Assembly: GCA_913061235.1 (NCBI GenBank)
Contig: CAJXTB010000008.1
Coordinates: forward strand, 248,001-312,000
Direction: 5' to 3'
DNA from: an uncultured Pseudomonadota bacterium
Lineage (GTDB): Bacteria > Myxococcota_A > UBA796 > GCA-2862545
DNA length: 64,000 bases
Of the stretch, positions 25,426 through 33,753 are shown piece after piece. The translations under genes and the position numbers were made by a program. Positions within the stretch are counted from its first letter, which is position 1. Each line of letters opens with the position of its first letter. The notes beneath the pieces are model-generated. The model did not search any database. It was not told where the DNA came from and worked only from the letters and a program-made list of their open reading frames with translations.

Positions 25426-25524
25426 CACACTCGCTGGTTCGGAGCACATGGCGTGTTCTGAACGGTAACTCGCGCGTGCCCTACATTGGTCCCGTTGTGA
25501 CGGGGTAAGACTCGCTGGCTGGGG

Positions 25525-27189
25525 CTAGCCTTCGTCAATGGCCTCGGTCACACGGAGGACGCCGAGCTGGTCGGTTCGCCAACCGGTGTAGCAGTCCGAG
25601 CTTGAGTATCCTGGGCTGTTCGACACGCGAACGCTGATGGCCACATCGCGGGCGCCGAAGTCGCCGCCGCTGTTACCGCGGCAGTACCCAGTCAGACCGG
25701 CCTGGTCGTGATTATTGCCGCTCTCCGCGTACATATCTCCAGCCACTCGACCCGGTGACGAACACGGCTGATTGTTAAAGTAGACCTCCCAACGACACGC
25801 CTTGGCGCCACCTCTGACGCGAAAATTGTCGTCATACTCGACGTACAGAATGGAGTCCGTAAGCTGCTTGGTGAAGTCCATCTGCATGGGTCCGATGGCA
25901 CCGCTGTTGGAGGAGGTCAACGTGTTTGCCGCGACCCACTTGGTGTCCGTGTAGACCTCCACCAAGTCAAGCCGGGCCAAGATGTCGTCGACCTCGCCAA
26001 CACTGTCGTTGACCAGCTGTTCCAGCTCTGCGACGGCATCGACGGTGAACTCAATATCGTCTGCGTTGCGCGCGACGCCTGCGGTGTTGGCCTCAATGCC
26101 GCTCAAGTTGGACTCGATGAGCTCCAAGTTGAACGACACATCGCCCTCAACAGCTGTAATGCGCTCGGAGTTCCCGGCGATGCTCTGCCCCAATGCGGCA
26201 CGCGCCTCTACGGTCTCGGCAATGGCCTGGGTGTTTGAACTGATGCTGCTCAGGTTCGACTGCAGGTCAACTGCGAGCTGCTCCGTTTGTTGGGTGACCG
26301 CGTCCAAGCCAGCCTGCATCTCGCCGCGTACATCTTCCGCAAGAGTCAGGCCTTCCTCGTTCGCTGCAATGCGCTGGTCGTGGCCGGAGACGTCGGATGC
26401 AATGCCTTCCGCTTGCACCCCCAGGTCGTCGATACCCCCCTGCAAGGCAACGTCAGCGTCTGCCAGTGCAGTGAGTTGACCCGCAGCACCGCCCACCGTG
26501 GCCTCTGCGCTGTCCAGGCGGTCCGTCAGTCCATCCACTGCGCCATCCAGGGCATCTACGCCGTCGTCCAAGTCCGACACATCCCCGGCGAGAGTGAGCA
26601 GCGCCGCATCGATTCGGCTCGCGTCTGTCTGCGCCTGACCAGCAGCGGCTGCGGCGACAGTCACGCGGCCGTCAAGACCCGACAGCGCTTGGGCGTTGGT
26701 GCTCGCAGCGCCGGCGTTGGCCAAGATGCTGGTCAGCTGGGTGCTGATCGAGCCTGTGTTGGTGGCGATCTGTTCCCCGTTCGCGTCGATGGCATCCGCG
26801 TTCGCGGTAATGCGAACGTCTAAGGTATTCCCAGCTTCTTCCGTCATGTACGCCTGGGTCTCAACCCAGGTCTCTGTGGCGAATCCGGAGTCCTCCAGCG
26901 AGTCGACACGTGCGTCGACCTCATCAATGGCGGCGAGGGTCTCGGTCAAGTCCACGGTGGACAGAGCAGCCACTTCCGCCTCAAGATCGACAATATCGGC
27001 CGCGGTCGCATCAGCGGTTGCTTGTACATCGGCAAGCGTGGTGTCATCCGTTGCGGCGTCCGCTTCCAGCGCCTCCAATCGCGCGGTCAGCTCTGCGATT
27101 TCACCCGCCAATGCATCAATTTCGAGGTCGGAGGTGTCGCGACAACCCAACAGGGCAACCGCCAGAAGCAGAGGAGTGAGACGTGTCAT
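25525..27189 (-). CDS. Coiled-coil fibre-like lipoprotein A
   Basis: A 554-residue lipoprotein with signal MTRLTPLLLAVALLGC, then some 420 residues of almost uninterrupted heptad-like helix (TARLEALEADAAT, DVRITANADAIDANGEQIATN, LDDGVDALDGAVDGLTDRLDS). The C-terminal 130 residues are a separate beta-rich head with Cys pairs, starting KWVAANTLTSSNSGAIG. This is the plan of a stalk with a tip, as in phage tail fibres and trimeric surface adhesins. A longer frame from 27312 was rejected; the ATG at 27189 has an AGGAA site. A paralogue with the same plan lies at 35274-37079. Divergent to the lipoprotein at 27355. Confidence 0.87.
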   Translation of the reverse strand: MTRLTPLLLAVALLGCRDTSDLEIDALAGEIAELTARLEALEADAATDDTTLADVQATADATAADIVDLEAEVAALSTVDLTETLAAIDEVDARVDSLEDSGFATETWVETQAYMTEEAGNTLDVRITANADAIDANGEQIATNTGSISTQLTSILANAGAASTNAQALSGLDGRVTVAAAAAGQAQTDASRIDAALLTLAGDVSDLDDGVDALDGAVDGLTDRLDSAEATVGGAAGQLTALADADVALQGGIDDLGVQAEGIASDVSGHDQRIAANEEGLTLAEDVRGEMQAGLDAVTQQTEQLAVDLQSNLSSISSNTQAIAETVEARAALGQSIAGNSERITAVEGDVSFNLELIESNLSGIEANTAGVARNADDIEFTVDAVAELEQLVNDSVGEVDDILARLDLVEVYTDTKWVAANTLTSSNSGAIGPMQMDFTKQLTDSILYVEYDDNFRVRGGAKACRWEVYFNNQPCSSPGRVAGDMYAESGNNHDQAGLTGYCRGNSGGDFGARDVAISVRVSNSPGYSSSDCYTGWRTDQLGVLRVTEAIDEG

Positions 27190-27299
27190 CGGGCGTTCCT
27201 GGATGGGATTTCGGGCCCGGAACGTACCACGATAGTTAGCGAACCCGCTGGACGCGGTAGGCTTGAGCGGCCCGACCTGGCGACATCTCACGACATGCT

Positions 27300-27325
27300 G
27301 CTTTTCCAACACATGCTAGAAAAGC
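27300..27325. promoter_or_regulatory. Nested inverted and direct repeat in a divergent intergenic region
   Basis: GCTTTTC (27300-27306) and GAAAAGC (27319-27325) form a dyad with a 12-base spacer; in addition ACATGCT is repeated directly at 27293-27299 and 27311-27317 (18-base step). It lies between two divergent lipoprotein genes, so an operator is more likely than a terminator, but no promoter could be placed. Confidence 0.4.
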
Positions 27326-27354
27326 AACACCAAGGGTTCCTCACATTGAGCCCC

Positions 27355-28191
27355 ATGACTTGGAATGCCACAATGACCCACTTGTTTTCACTCGGACTCG
27401 TTCTGCTCGCAGGCTGCGGCGAAGCCCATGTACAGCTGCCGGCGCCCGCTCCAGCAGAGGTTGGGGTCCAGACGGACTTCGAGGGCGTCCAGGCGGAATT
27501 CGACAGAGACGCACGTGGCGCTGCCGAGTCCATGGCCCATGCGGCACGCTCCATACAGGCCCAAACGCCGGAACAACGCGCCCTGGCAACGGAGTCCCTG
27601 CGCGTTCTGTCCGTAAACTGTGCCTACACCCGAAGTGCCCTGCAGCTGCCCGTGGCCCTACACCAAGTGGTCATGGACATCGACTCCGACAGCTTTGAAG
27701 CCTTTGTTCAGAGCGACTGGCTGTACCTACAACAGGGCCTCACCCAACATGTGGAGGTACTGGACGCCCTTGGGGTCGACCTCCCCATGCCCGCTCGTGG
27801 CCAGCACTTGTACAGCCGAGACCTCGGCGTCATCATTGATCGTGAGACCTTGCAGTCGTCCGTCGACCCAATTGCTGCCACACGGACTCTCCTACAGGCA
27901 GTCCCGGACATTGCAGAAGAGGCGGACGAAGACACCCGAGTCTTCATTGAGGACCACAGCAGCCGCGTAGAGGACGCGACCGGTGTGATTCGGCAGTGTC
28001 CCCGAGGTCCGTGGTCCGTGTCGCCAGGTCACCCGTGGACCTTGGGTGGCCAGCTAAACGGATGGCATGACGTGCTGAGGCGCGTACAGCCGTTCACCAA
28101 AGACCCTGCGACCGAGGAGCGCGTCAGCGCGTTGGTCGCGCTGTTGGACGACTACGTGGCGGCTACGGACGCACATGTCGGTGGCCGATAA
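27355..28191 (+). CDS. Hypothetical lipoprotein
   Basis: A 278-residue protein, possible lipobox LLAGC near residue 21. The mature part is mostly helical: a polar segment up to residue 60, then repeated amphipathic helices (AAESMAHAARSIQAQTPEQRALATES) and a Cys-containing stretch VNCAYTRSALQ, then acidic helices (DIDSDSFEAFVQSDWLYLQQGLTQHVEVLD). It ends in a helical ATDAHVGGR tail. No motif is recognised. The reading frame extends upstream to 27022, but the signal peptide fixes the start near 27355 (ATG) or 27373 (ATG). It faces the coiled-coil lipoprotein gene across a region with a dyad. Confidence 0.75.
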   Translation: MTWNATMTHLFSLGLVLLAGCGEAHVQLPAPAPAEVGVQTDFEGVQAEFDRDARGAAESMAHAARSIQAQTPEQRALATESLRVLSVNCAYTRSALQLPVALHQVVMDIDSDSFEAFVQSDWLYLQQGLTQHVEVLDALGVDLPMPARGQHLYSRDLGVIIDRETLQSSVDPIAATRTLLQAVPDIAEEADEDTRVFIEDHSSRVEDATGVIRQCPRGPWSVSPGHPWTLGGQLNGWHDVLRRVQPFTKDPATEERVSALVALLDDYVAATDAHVGGR

Positions 28192-28207
28192 CGGTCGGCG
28201 CGAGCGG

Positions 28208-28230
28208 CAGCCCCTGTGTGATGGGGGCTG
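28208..28230. terminator. Perfect 7-bp hairpin between convergent genes
   Basis: CAGCCCC (28208-28214) and GGGGCTG (28224-28230) with a 9-base loop, in the 66-base gap between the stops of the lipoprotein (28191) and the glycosyltransferase (28258). Strongest plain stem-loop at any convergent junction here; no T-run on either side. Confidence 0.5.
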
Positions 28231-28257
28231 TAGCGACATCTCGTGTCGGGACCGGAC

Positions 28258-29115
28258 TCAGCGACCCATCAGCATCTTCGCAAGCTGGTCGGCACCGTTG
28301 TGCTGTGGGATTTGGGCGAGCTTGGCGCGGTAGAACTGGTCGTCAATGCTCCGCTTGAACGGCACGCACGTCGTCCGGTCCGCCAGGCCCAACCAACGGG
28401 TCTCCCAGTACAGGTTGTAGCCAGCCCCCCCAATGATTCGGTCGGCACCCGCAAGGTAGGGCGACAGTGGGAACAGCGCGTTGTCATCTCGCAACGACAG
28501 GGTCACCAGCTGGCTTCCAGCGGCCTGGGCAGACGTCGCCAGCTCCCCCACCTCGCCTTCCATGCCGGTCTGTGCAACGAGGGTGATGTGCTGGTCGGGG
28601 TCGACCCCGAGGTGCTCTTTGAGTGCCGTCGCAGGCAGTAGCTCCTCGGGATTGCAGCTCACGATGGGCTCGATAGCGTCCAGCTTGCCGTGGTACCGCG
28701 TGGGCTCGATCTGGAACACCCGTGCGTACGCTCTTGGGTTGAAACGGACGGCGGGCGGTCCCACAAGCCAGCTGGACGGCACGGTGCGCAGCATCAGCCA
28801 TGCTTCTGCGCGAAGCATCGGCAAGATGGCGTGAATGGGCGTCCAGAACATGTCGACCAGCAGCACGTCTGGGTCGAAGGCGGCAAGGGCTTTGGCAACG
28901 GAGCCTTGCTGGGCGAGCGCTGGGTCGCGTTGCTCGGCACGACTCACTCGAGCCGCGATGTAGTCCAGCCCAGAGTCAACCTCGTACGGAATCTCGGGAC
29001 CAAAGCAACGGAAGTTCCCAGCGAACCCGTTTCGCCGCAAGCCCTTGTGGATGGCCAGTGCACGCACAAGGTGCCCGGCTCCGCCCATAGTGGCTGTGTA
29101 GTAGGCAATGCGCAT
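28258..29115 (-). CDS. GT-B fold glycosyltransferase (MurG/UDPGT-like)
   Basis: A 285-residue protein. The N-terminus MRIAYYTATMGGAGHLVRALAIHKGLRRNG has the Gly-rich loop of GT-B acceptor domains, and the C-terminal half carries the nucleotide-sugar-binding pattern ADRIIGGAGYNLYWETRWLGLADRTTCVPFKRSIDDQFYRA as in MurG and related UDP-sugar transferases. The frame extends upstream to 29244, but the ATG at 29115 begins the domain. It starts 4 bases after the Asp/Ser-repeat lipoprotein gene, so the two are certain to be co-transcribed; glycosylation of that protein is an inference (compare SdgA/SdgB next to staphylococcal Sdr proteins). Confidence 0.85.
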   Translation of the reverse strand: MRIAYYTATMGGAGHLVRALAIHKGLRRNGFAGNFRCFGPEIPYEVDSGLDYIAARVSRAEQRDPALAQQGSVAKALAAFDPDVLLVDMFWTPIHAILPMLRAEAWLMLRTVPSSWLVGPPAVRFNPRAYARVFQIEPTRYHGKLDAIEPIVSCNPEELLPATALKEHLGVDPDQHITLVAQTGMEGEVGELATSAQAAGSQLVTLSLRDDNALFPLSPYLAGADRIIGGAGYNLYWETRWLGLADRTTCVPFKRSIDDQFYRAKLAQIPQHNGADQLAKMLMGR

Positions 29116-29119
29116 GCGA

Positions 29120-30439
29120 CTACAGTTCGATGAACTCTTCGATGTTGAGCACCACGTCGCCCGTATTGTCGGCATAGCCAGCCGCGACGAGAACGAACTG
29201 CTCACCCAGTAGTGCGTCAAAGTAGATTCTGGACTGCGAGCCATCTCCAGCGTTGTCGCTGGACTGCAGCGGGTCGCCGTCGCACTCAGCCGCTAGCAGG
29301 TACAGCACGGTATCGAAGTTCGACCCAAAGGTTGTCCCGATGAACCGGCCGTCGAATGGAGCGGTCCACAAGAATCCAATGTCGGGGGAGGAGGTCTCCA
29401 AGGCAGACCCGGCGCTGTGGTCAATGCCGCTGAACTGTGTGGATTCACTGGCAACCGGCACACCGAGCGCACTGCCTAGGTCCTGTTCAACACACTGCTG
29501 AGCACGGTATTGGTGGGTGATCAGCTCATCACCGGCAGCTTGTACCACCATGACTAGGTCATCGAGTGTAGTGGTGGTTCCACAGGCATCGGTGAGGGTG
29601 AGAGTGACGCTGTCGATGCCGCTCGTGTGAGGGTCGAAGTCGTCTGCGTCAATGGTGAACGACAGCACGCGGTCGAAGACGGAGCCGACTTCGGTCGTGC
29701 CTTCGAAGAGGGTGTCGCCGTATTCATCGAACGACAGGATGCCGACCTGTGCGCTGCCGGAGACAATCTGTGCGCCGGGCTTGAGAGCGAAGTGAAGGGT
29801 CAGGGTCTCGGGGTCAAACACCGTGCGCGCGTCGTCGAAGTCAATCAGGTCCGACGTGATGTCGCCCGCCGGACAGACCTTGCACACGCCGTCGCTGTAG
29901 TCGCGCCAGGTGTCCTCGTCACAGCCACAGGCATCGCCAAACCCGTCGCCATCGGTGTCGGCCTGGTCGTCGAAGACGTCGGGGCAGACGTCGAGGTCCG
30001 CGCAGAAGCCGTCGCTGTCGGCGTCGTTGTCGGCGTCATCCGCGCATGGGTCGCACGCATCGCCGAGGTCGTCGGAGTCGCGGTCTTCTTGCCCCGCATT
30101 CTCGGCGTCAGCGCAGTTGTCTTCGGCGTCTGGAATACCGTCGGAGTCACCGTCTGGCACTTGGGTGTCGCTGTCCGAATCAGTGTCAGAATCCGTGTCC
30201 GTGTCCGTGTCCGTGTCCGAATCACTGTCGGTGTCCGTATCGGTGTCAGAATCCGTGTCGGTGTCCGTGTCCGTGTCCGAATCAGCCTCGGTGTCCGAAT
30301 CGGCGTCAGAATCCGTGTCGGCGCCCGTGTCTACATCCAAGATTCCGCTGTCGCTGTCCGAGTCGTCAGAGTCCTCTTCTGGAGCGGTACAAGCGACGAG
30401 CAGTGCGAGAAGAATGGGAAGAGAAGAACGAATCGACAT
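29120..30439 (-). CDS. Asp/Ser/Thr-repeat, TSP3-type calcium-binding lipoprotein
   Basis: A 439-residue lipoprotein (signal ending LLALLVAC). After an acidic stretch it has about 55 residues of alternating D-S/D-T repeats, then thrombospondin type 3-like repeats (DGDSDGIPDAEDNCADAEN, DADSDGFCADLDVCPDVF, ADTDGDGFGDACG) that should bind calcium with Cys cross-links, then about 210 residues of beta-rich sequence with FDDARTVFDPETLTLHFAL and a C-terminal domain like a PPC or jelly-roll (VLYLLAAECDGDPLQSSDNAGDGSQ). The start at 30439 has GAGGG. It precedes a glycosyltransferase gene by 4 bases. The repeat DNA is hexanucleotide-like and may vary in copy number. Confidence 0.87.
   Translation of the reverse strand: MSIRSSLPILLALLVACTAPEEDSDDSDSDSGILDVDTGADTDSDADSDTEADSDTDTDTDTDSDTDTDTDSDSDTDTDTDTDSDTDSDSDTQVPDGDSDGIPDAEDNCADAENAGQEDRDSDDLGDACDPCADDADNDADSDGFCADLDVCPDVFDDQADTDGDGFGDACGCDEDTWRDYSDGVCKVCPAGDITSDLIDFDDARTVFDPETLTLHFALKPGAQIVSGSAQVGILSFDEYGDTLFEGTTEVGSVFDRVLSFTIDADDFDPHTSGIDSVTLTLTDACGTTTTLDDLVMVVQAAGDELITHQYRAQQCVEQDLGSALGVPVASESTQFSGIDHSAGSALETSSPDIGFLWTAPFDGRFIGTTFGSNFDTVLYLLAAECDGDPLQSSDNAGDGSQSRIYFDALLGEQFVLVAAGYADNTGDVVLNIEEFIEL
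30165..30328. repeat. Low-complexity hexamer repeat encoding Asp-Ser/Thr runs
   Basis: Imperfect tandem units of six bases (on the plus strand of forms like gtgtcc, gtatcg, gaatca) that encode (D-S/T)n on the minus strand within the lipoprotein gene. Such arrays can change length by slippage without losing frame. Confidence 0.75.
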
Positions 30440-30568
30440 GGGTACCCTCATCGGCTGACTAACACTGCGGAATCGCGATGCACCGGGCGACTGCGACCGC
30501 ACAACATTCGAGTCAGACGTCCTAGAGGATGGCTCTGTCGCAGCAGGAGACGTCGGAGTGAGCCGCTC

Positions 30569-31021
30569 CTAGAACATCGCCTCGAACACTCGGTAGTGCT
30601 CCCCTTCCATGCCGAGCTTGGTGTACACCGCCTGGGCTGTCGTGTTTCGCGTATCCACATACAGGCGAATGCCCGCCACATGCTGCTCCTGAGCGTGGTC
30701 CCGCACGTGCTCGTACAGCGCACGGTAGACGCCCCTTCCACGGCCTTCTGGCGACGTGTACACGCTCTGAATCCACCACACCCACGCGTTCCGCCAGTCA
30801 CTCCACTCAGTGGTAATCATGAGCTGGCCAACCACCGTGTCTGCGTCGCACGCGAGCCAGTACCGAGCCCCAACATCCTCTTCCAAGACGCGCGTCACGC
30901 CATCTGTGAGCACCTGTTCGTCGAGCCGAAGCGCTTCGGTCTCCCACGCCATAGACAGGTTGTTGGCGACGATGACGGGGGCGTCCGCGGAACGGGCAGC
31001 GCGAATAGTGATGGACGGCAT
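30569..31021 (-). CDS. GNAT-family N-acetyltransferase
   Basis: A 150-residue GNAT. The acetyl-CoA-binding pattern is WWIQSVYTSPEGRGRGVYRALYEHV (motif A, R/Q-x-x-G-x-G/A), preceded by GQLMITTEW and followed by IRLYVDTRNTTAQAVYTKLGMEGEHYRVFE. The ATG at 31021 has GGAGAG, and upstream in-frame codons are not needed. It lies alone between the Asp/Ser lipoprotein and the amidase on opposite strand. Acceptor unknown, but many such single-domain GNATs acetylate small amines or N-termini. Confidence 0.9.
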   Translation of the reverse strand: MPSITIRAARSADAPVIVANNLSMAWETEALRLDEQVLTDGVTRVLEEDVGARYWLACDADTVVGQLMITTEWSDWRNAWVWWIQSVYTSPEGRGRGVYRALYEHVRDHAQEQHVAGIRLYVDTRNTTAQAVYTKLGMEGEHYRVFEAMF

Positions 31022-31195
31022 GGTCTCTCCGGTGTGGCGTGCGGGTCCATAGCTGTTCACGACGACTCCCGATGCGCAAAGCCACCTCCACACGACGCCG
31101 AAACGGACGGACACGACGCCGTCTCGCGCATCGACCTTCTTACTGAACCGCTGCCGCTGTAGCAGCGGGATAGCTGTGCCGCTGGAGACATCACC

Positions 31196-32833
31196 ATGCC
31201 TGATCTGCGCATCACCGGAACCTCGCTAAAAATCGTGCGCGGCCTGCTTCGGGTTCCCGGCTTGGCCTCCATCCTGTGGCGGTCGACGTCCAGTGACCTC
31301 CAGATTCCACAGGTTCGCAACCTTCCCGCGGACCAGCGACTGCCCCTCGACCCCGCCCCCATCCCAGTTCAAGCACGTGCAAGGCCAGGCTGGGCCCACA
31401 CGAACGCACCAGAACTGGCGGCGCGTACGGGCTCTGGCGCCACGCTGCGCACCGCTTTCGCTGCAGGCTTGTCTCCGGTGACCGTGCTCGAGACCGTTCT
31501 CAGCGCCCATACGTCTACTGGAAGTCGCAGTCCGTTCATCGCCCTCGATGTCGAACGCGCCGTCGGCTTGGCCGAAGCCTCGCACAAGCGCTGGCAAGCA
31601 GGCACAACACTCGGCCCCCTGGACGGGCTCATCGTGCCCGTCAAAGACGAGTTTCACATGGACGGGCTGCCCACGCGCGGCGGCACTCCGTACCAAGAAG
31701 AGCCTGCGACTACCGATGCTTGGCTGGTCCGAACCCTGCTCCGAGCCGGCGCCATTGTCGTTGGCAAGACCCACGCCACAGAGTGGGGAATGAATCCGTG
31801 CGGCGTTCTCGAACACGCTGTCGGCCCGCGCAATGTGTACAGCAACGAACACGCACCGGGCGGCTCATCGACCGGGTCTGGCGTGGCGGTCGGTCTCGGC
31901 TGGTGCCCGTCCGCCGTCGGCACAGATGGCGGCGGCTCCATCCGCATCCCGGCATCCCTCAACGGTGTCTTCGGACTCAAGCCAACCTACATCCGCGTGG
32001 GTCGTACGGGAGACATCTGGGGCAGCAACACGGTCTCTCATATCGGCCCAATTGGTCGCTCCACCACAGACGTCGTTGAGCAGCTCACGGCAACCGCCGG
32101 CGTCGATATCGACGACCCGCTGACCCGCTGGGCACCCGACGCCCACAATGCCAAGCCCTGGACGACCGCCCTGACTCGCGGCATCAAGGGTGCCCGCATT
32201 GGCGTGATTCGTGGCGAGCTGGACCACGCAAGCCCCGCCATTGCCGCACAAATCCGAACCGCCCTCGCCGCACTCGAAGCCGATGGCGCCACCCTGGTAG
32301 ACGTCGACATTCCCCTGGCCCACCTGGTCAACGGCATGGGCGCCTTGGTCATTGCCAGCGAGACGGTCGCGAACATTGGCGACTTGTACGACGCGAAGCG
32401 AAGCCAATTTGGCGACGAACTGGCCATCATTGTAGAGCTCATCCGTCGCATTGATGTCAACGACATGCAGCGTGCACGACGCAGCCGTGCAGCGCTGCGC
32501 AGACAGGTCGCCGCAGCCCTCAGAGACGTGGACATCTTGGCGCTGCCAACGACCGGTCTGACCGCTCCTGCCTACGCCCTGAAGGAAGACAAGATGGGCA
32601 TCATGAACTCTGCGGCAACCGCAGCCATGACCCGGTTCAACTTCCTCGGCAATCTCACAGGGCTGCCAGCAGGGACCGTGCCTATTGGCCTAGACAACGG
32701 GCTTCCGGTCGGACTTCAGTTCGTCGGTGATGCCTGGGACGAAGCCTCGGTCATTGCCGCAATGGCCCACTGCGAGCGCTTGGGTCTGTGTGATCTACCA
32801 GCCCCTCCGGGTCTGCTCCGGCTCGCCGAGTGA
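31196..32833 (+). CDS. Amidase signature family enzyme
   Basis: A 545-residue amidase. The Ser-cisSer-Lys triad is visible: Lys150 in PVKDEF, a cis-Ser in APGGSSTGSGVAVG (224/225), and the nucleophile Ser248 in VGTDGGGSIRIPAS. The N-terminal 70 residues contain a basic, helical segment (LKIVRGLLRVPGLASILWR) that may lie on a membrane. It is far from GatB/GatC and has no such partner, so it is probably a fatty-amide or small-molecule amidase rather than GatA. GTGA overlap with the following EamA transporter suggests that the two are linked in substrate, for example uptake or export of the amide product. Confidence 0.9.
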   Translation: MPDLRITGTSLKIVRGLLRVPGLASILWRSTSSDLQIPQVRNLPADQRLPLDPAPIPVQARARPGWAHTNAPELAARTGSGATLRTAFAAGLSPVTVLETVLSAHTSTGSRSPFIALDVERAVGLAEASHKRWQAGTTLGPLDGLIVPVKDEFHMDGLPTRGGTPYQEEPATTDAWLVRTLLRAGAIVVGKTHATEWGMNPCGVLEHAVGPRNVYSNEHAPGGSSTGSGVAVGLGWCPSAVGTDGGGSIRIPASLNGVFGLKPTYIRVGRTGDIWGSNTVSHIGPIGRSTTDVVEQLTATAGVDIDDPLTRWAPDAHNAKPWTTALTRGIKGARIGVIRGELDHASPAIAAQIRTALAALEADGATLVDVDIPLAHLVNGMGALVIASETVANIGDLYDAKRSQFGDELAIIVELIRRIDVNDMQRARRSRAALRRQVAAALRDVDILALPTTGLTAPAYALKEDKMGIMNSAATAAMTRFNFLGNLTGLPAGTVPIGLDNGLPVGLQFVGDAWDEASVIAAMAHCERLGLCDLPAPPGLLRLAE

Positions 32834-33699
32834 CCTCGTCGCGAACGCAAGCCATCCGGGACATGGCAATTGCGACGGTGTTTTTTGCTGGCATGTCCTT
32901 CTGCGTGAAGTGGGCCAAGCCCCTACCGACCGCCCAGATTGTGTTCTTTCGCGCCCTGATTGCACTGGTGCTGTGCCTGATTCACCTGCGTATTCTCGGC
33001 ATTGCACCGCTCGGTACGCATCGGAAGCTGCTGTTCCTGCGCGGCTTGTTCGGCTCGTGCGCGCTCATCGCGTTCTTTTGGTCGATTGGGCACCTGCCGC
33101 TAGCCACCGCAAGCGTACTGCAGAGCTTGTCCCCCATCTTTACCGCTATCCTCGGTGTGATGCTGCTCGGCGAGCGCTTCCGTGCGGCCCAGGTCGCTCT
33201 GTTTGGCCTGGCCATCGCTGGCGTGGTGGTCATGCAGGGAACCGGGTCAGGCGGCTCGCCAATGAACATTGCCGTAGCGGTCAGCGGTGCTGCTCTCTCC
33301 GCATGTGCCTACACGGTCATTGCCAAGATTGGAAGACGCGAACACCCCTTGGTCATTGTCCTGTGGTTCCCTCTGGTGACCGTGCCGCTCATCAGCCCCA
33401 TCCTGTGGTCGGTCTGGGTCTGGCCCAGTCCAACCCAGTGGGCAGCGCTTGTAGGCATTGGCATCTGCGTGCAGGTTGCCCAGGTGTTCATGACCCGCTC
33501 CTTCCAGACAGGCCCCACCAGCGTTGTGTCCCTAGTCACCTACTTGGGACTGGTCTGGGCTGGTCTCGGAGGCGCCCTGCTGTTCGATGAACCGCTCACC
33601 TTCGGCCTGTTGGTTGGTGCGGTCCTGATTGTCGTCGCGGTGATTGGCACGTCGCGTCTGCGTGTAGTGGCCCCTGTCGCTGCAAAGGGCGAATCATGA
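32830..33699 (+). CDS. EamA/DMT-family transporter
   Basis: A 289-residue protein with ten hydrophobic helices in two halves of five, as for drug/metabolite transporters of the EamA type. The halves are seen in the repeated FFAGMSFCVKWAKP / VSLVTYLGLVWAGLGGALLFDEPL patterns. GTG start in a 4-base overlap with the amidase stop, so read with it. Substrate unknown. Confidence 0.9.
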   Translation: MTSSRTQAIRDMAIATVFFAGMSFCVKWAKPLPTAQIVFFRALIALVLCLIHLRILGIAPLGTHRKLLFLRGLFGSCALIAFFWSIGHLPLATASVLQSLSPIFTAILGVMLLGERFRAAQVALFGLAIAGVVVMQGTGSGGSPMNIAVAVSGAALSACAYTVIAKIGRREHPLVIVLWFPLVTVPLISPILWSVWVWPSPTQWAALVGIGICVQVAQVFMTRSFQTGPTSVVSLVTYLGLVWAGLGGALLFDEPLTFGLLVGAVLIVVAVIGTSRLRVVAPVAAKGES

Positions 33700-33753
33700 C
33701 GTGCGACTCGAAGCGTACCCCGTAAAAGGCGACATTCACTTCTGGAGTCCTCA

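Noticed and set aside
29627-31162. Long plus-strand reading frame of 511 codons opposite the Asp/Ser lipoprotein and GNAT genes
   Set aside because: It is rich in Val/Arg dipeptides that are the antisense of Asp-Ser/Thr codons, spans two real genes, and has no domain or ribosome site.
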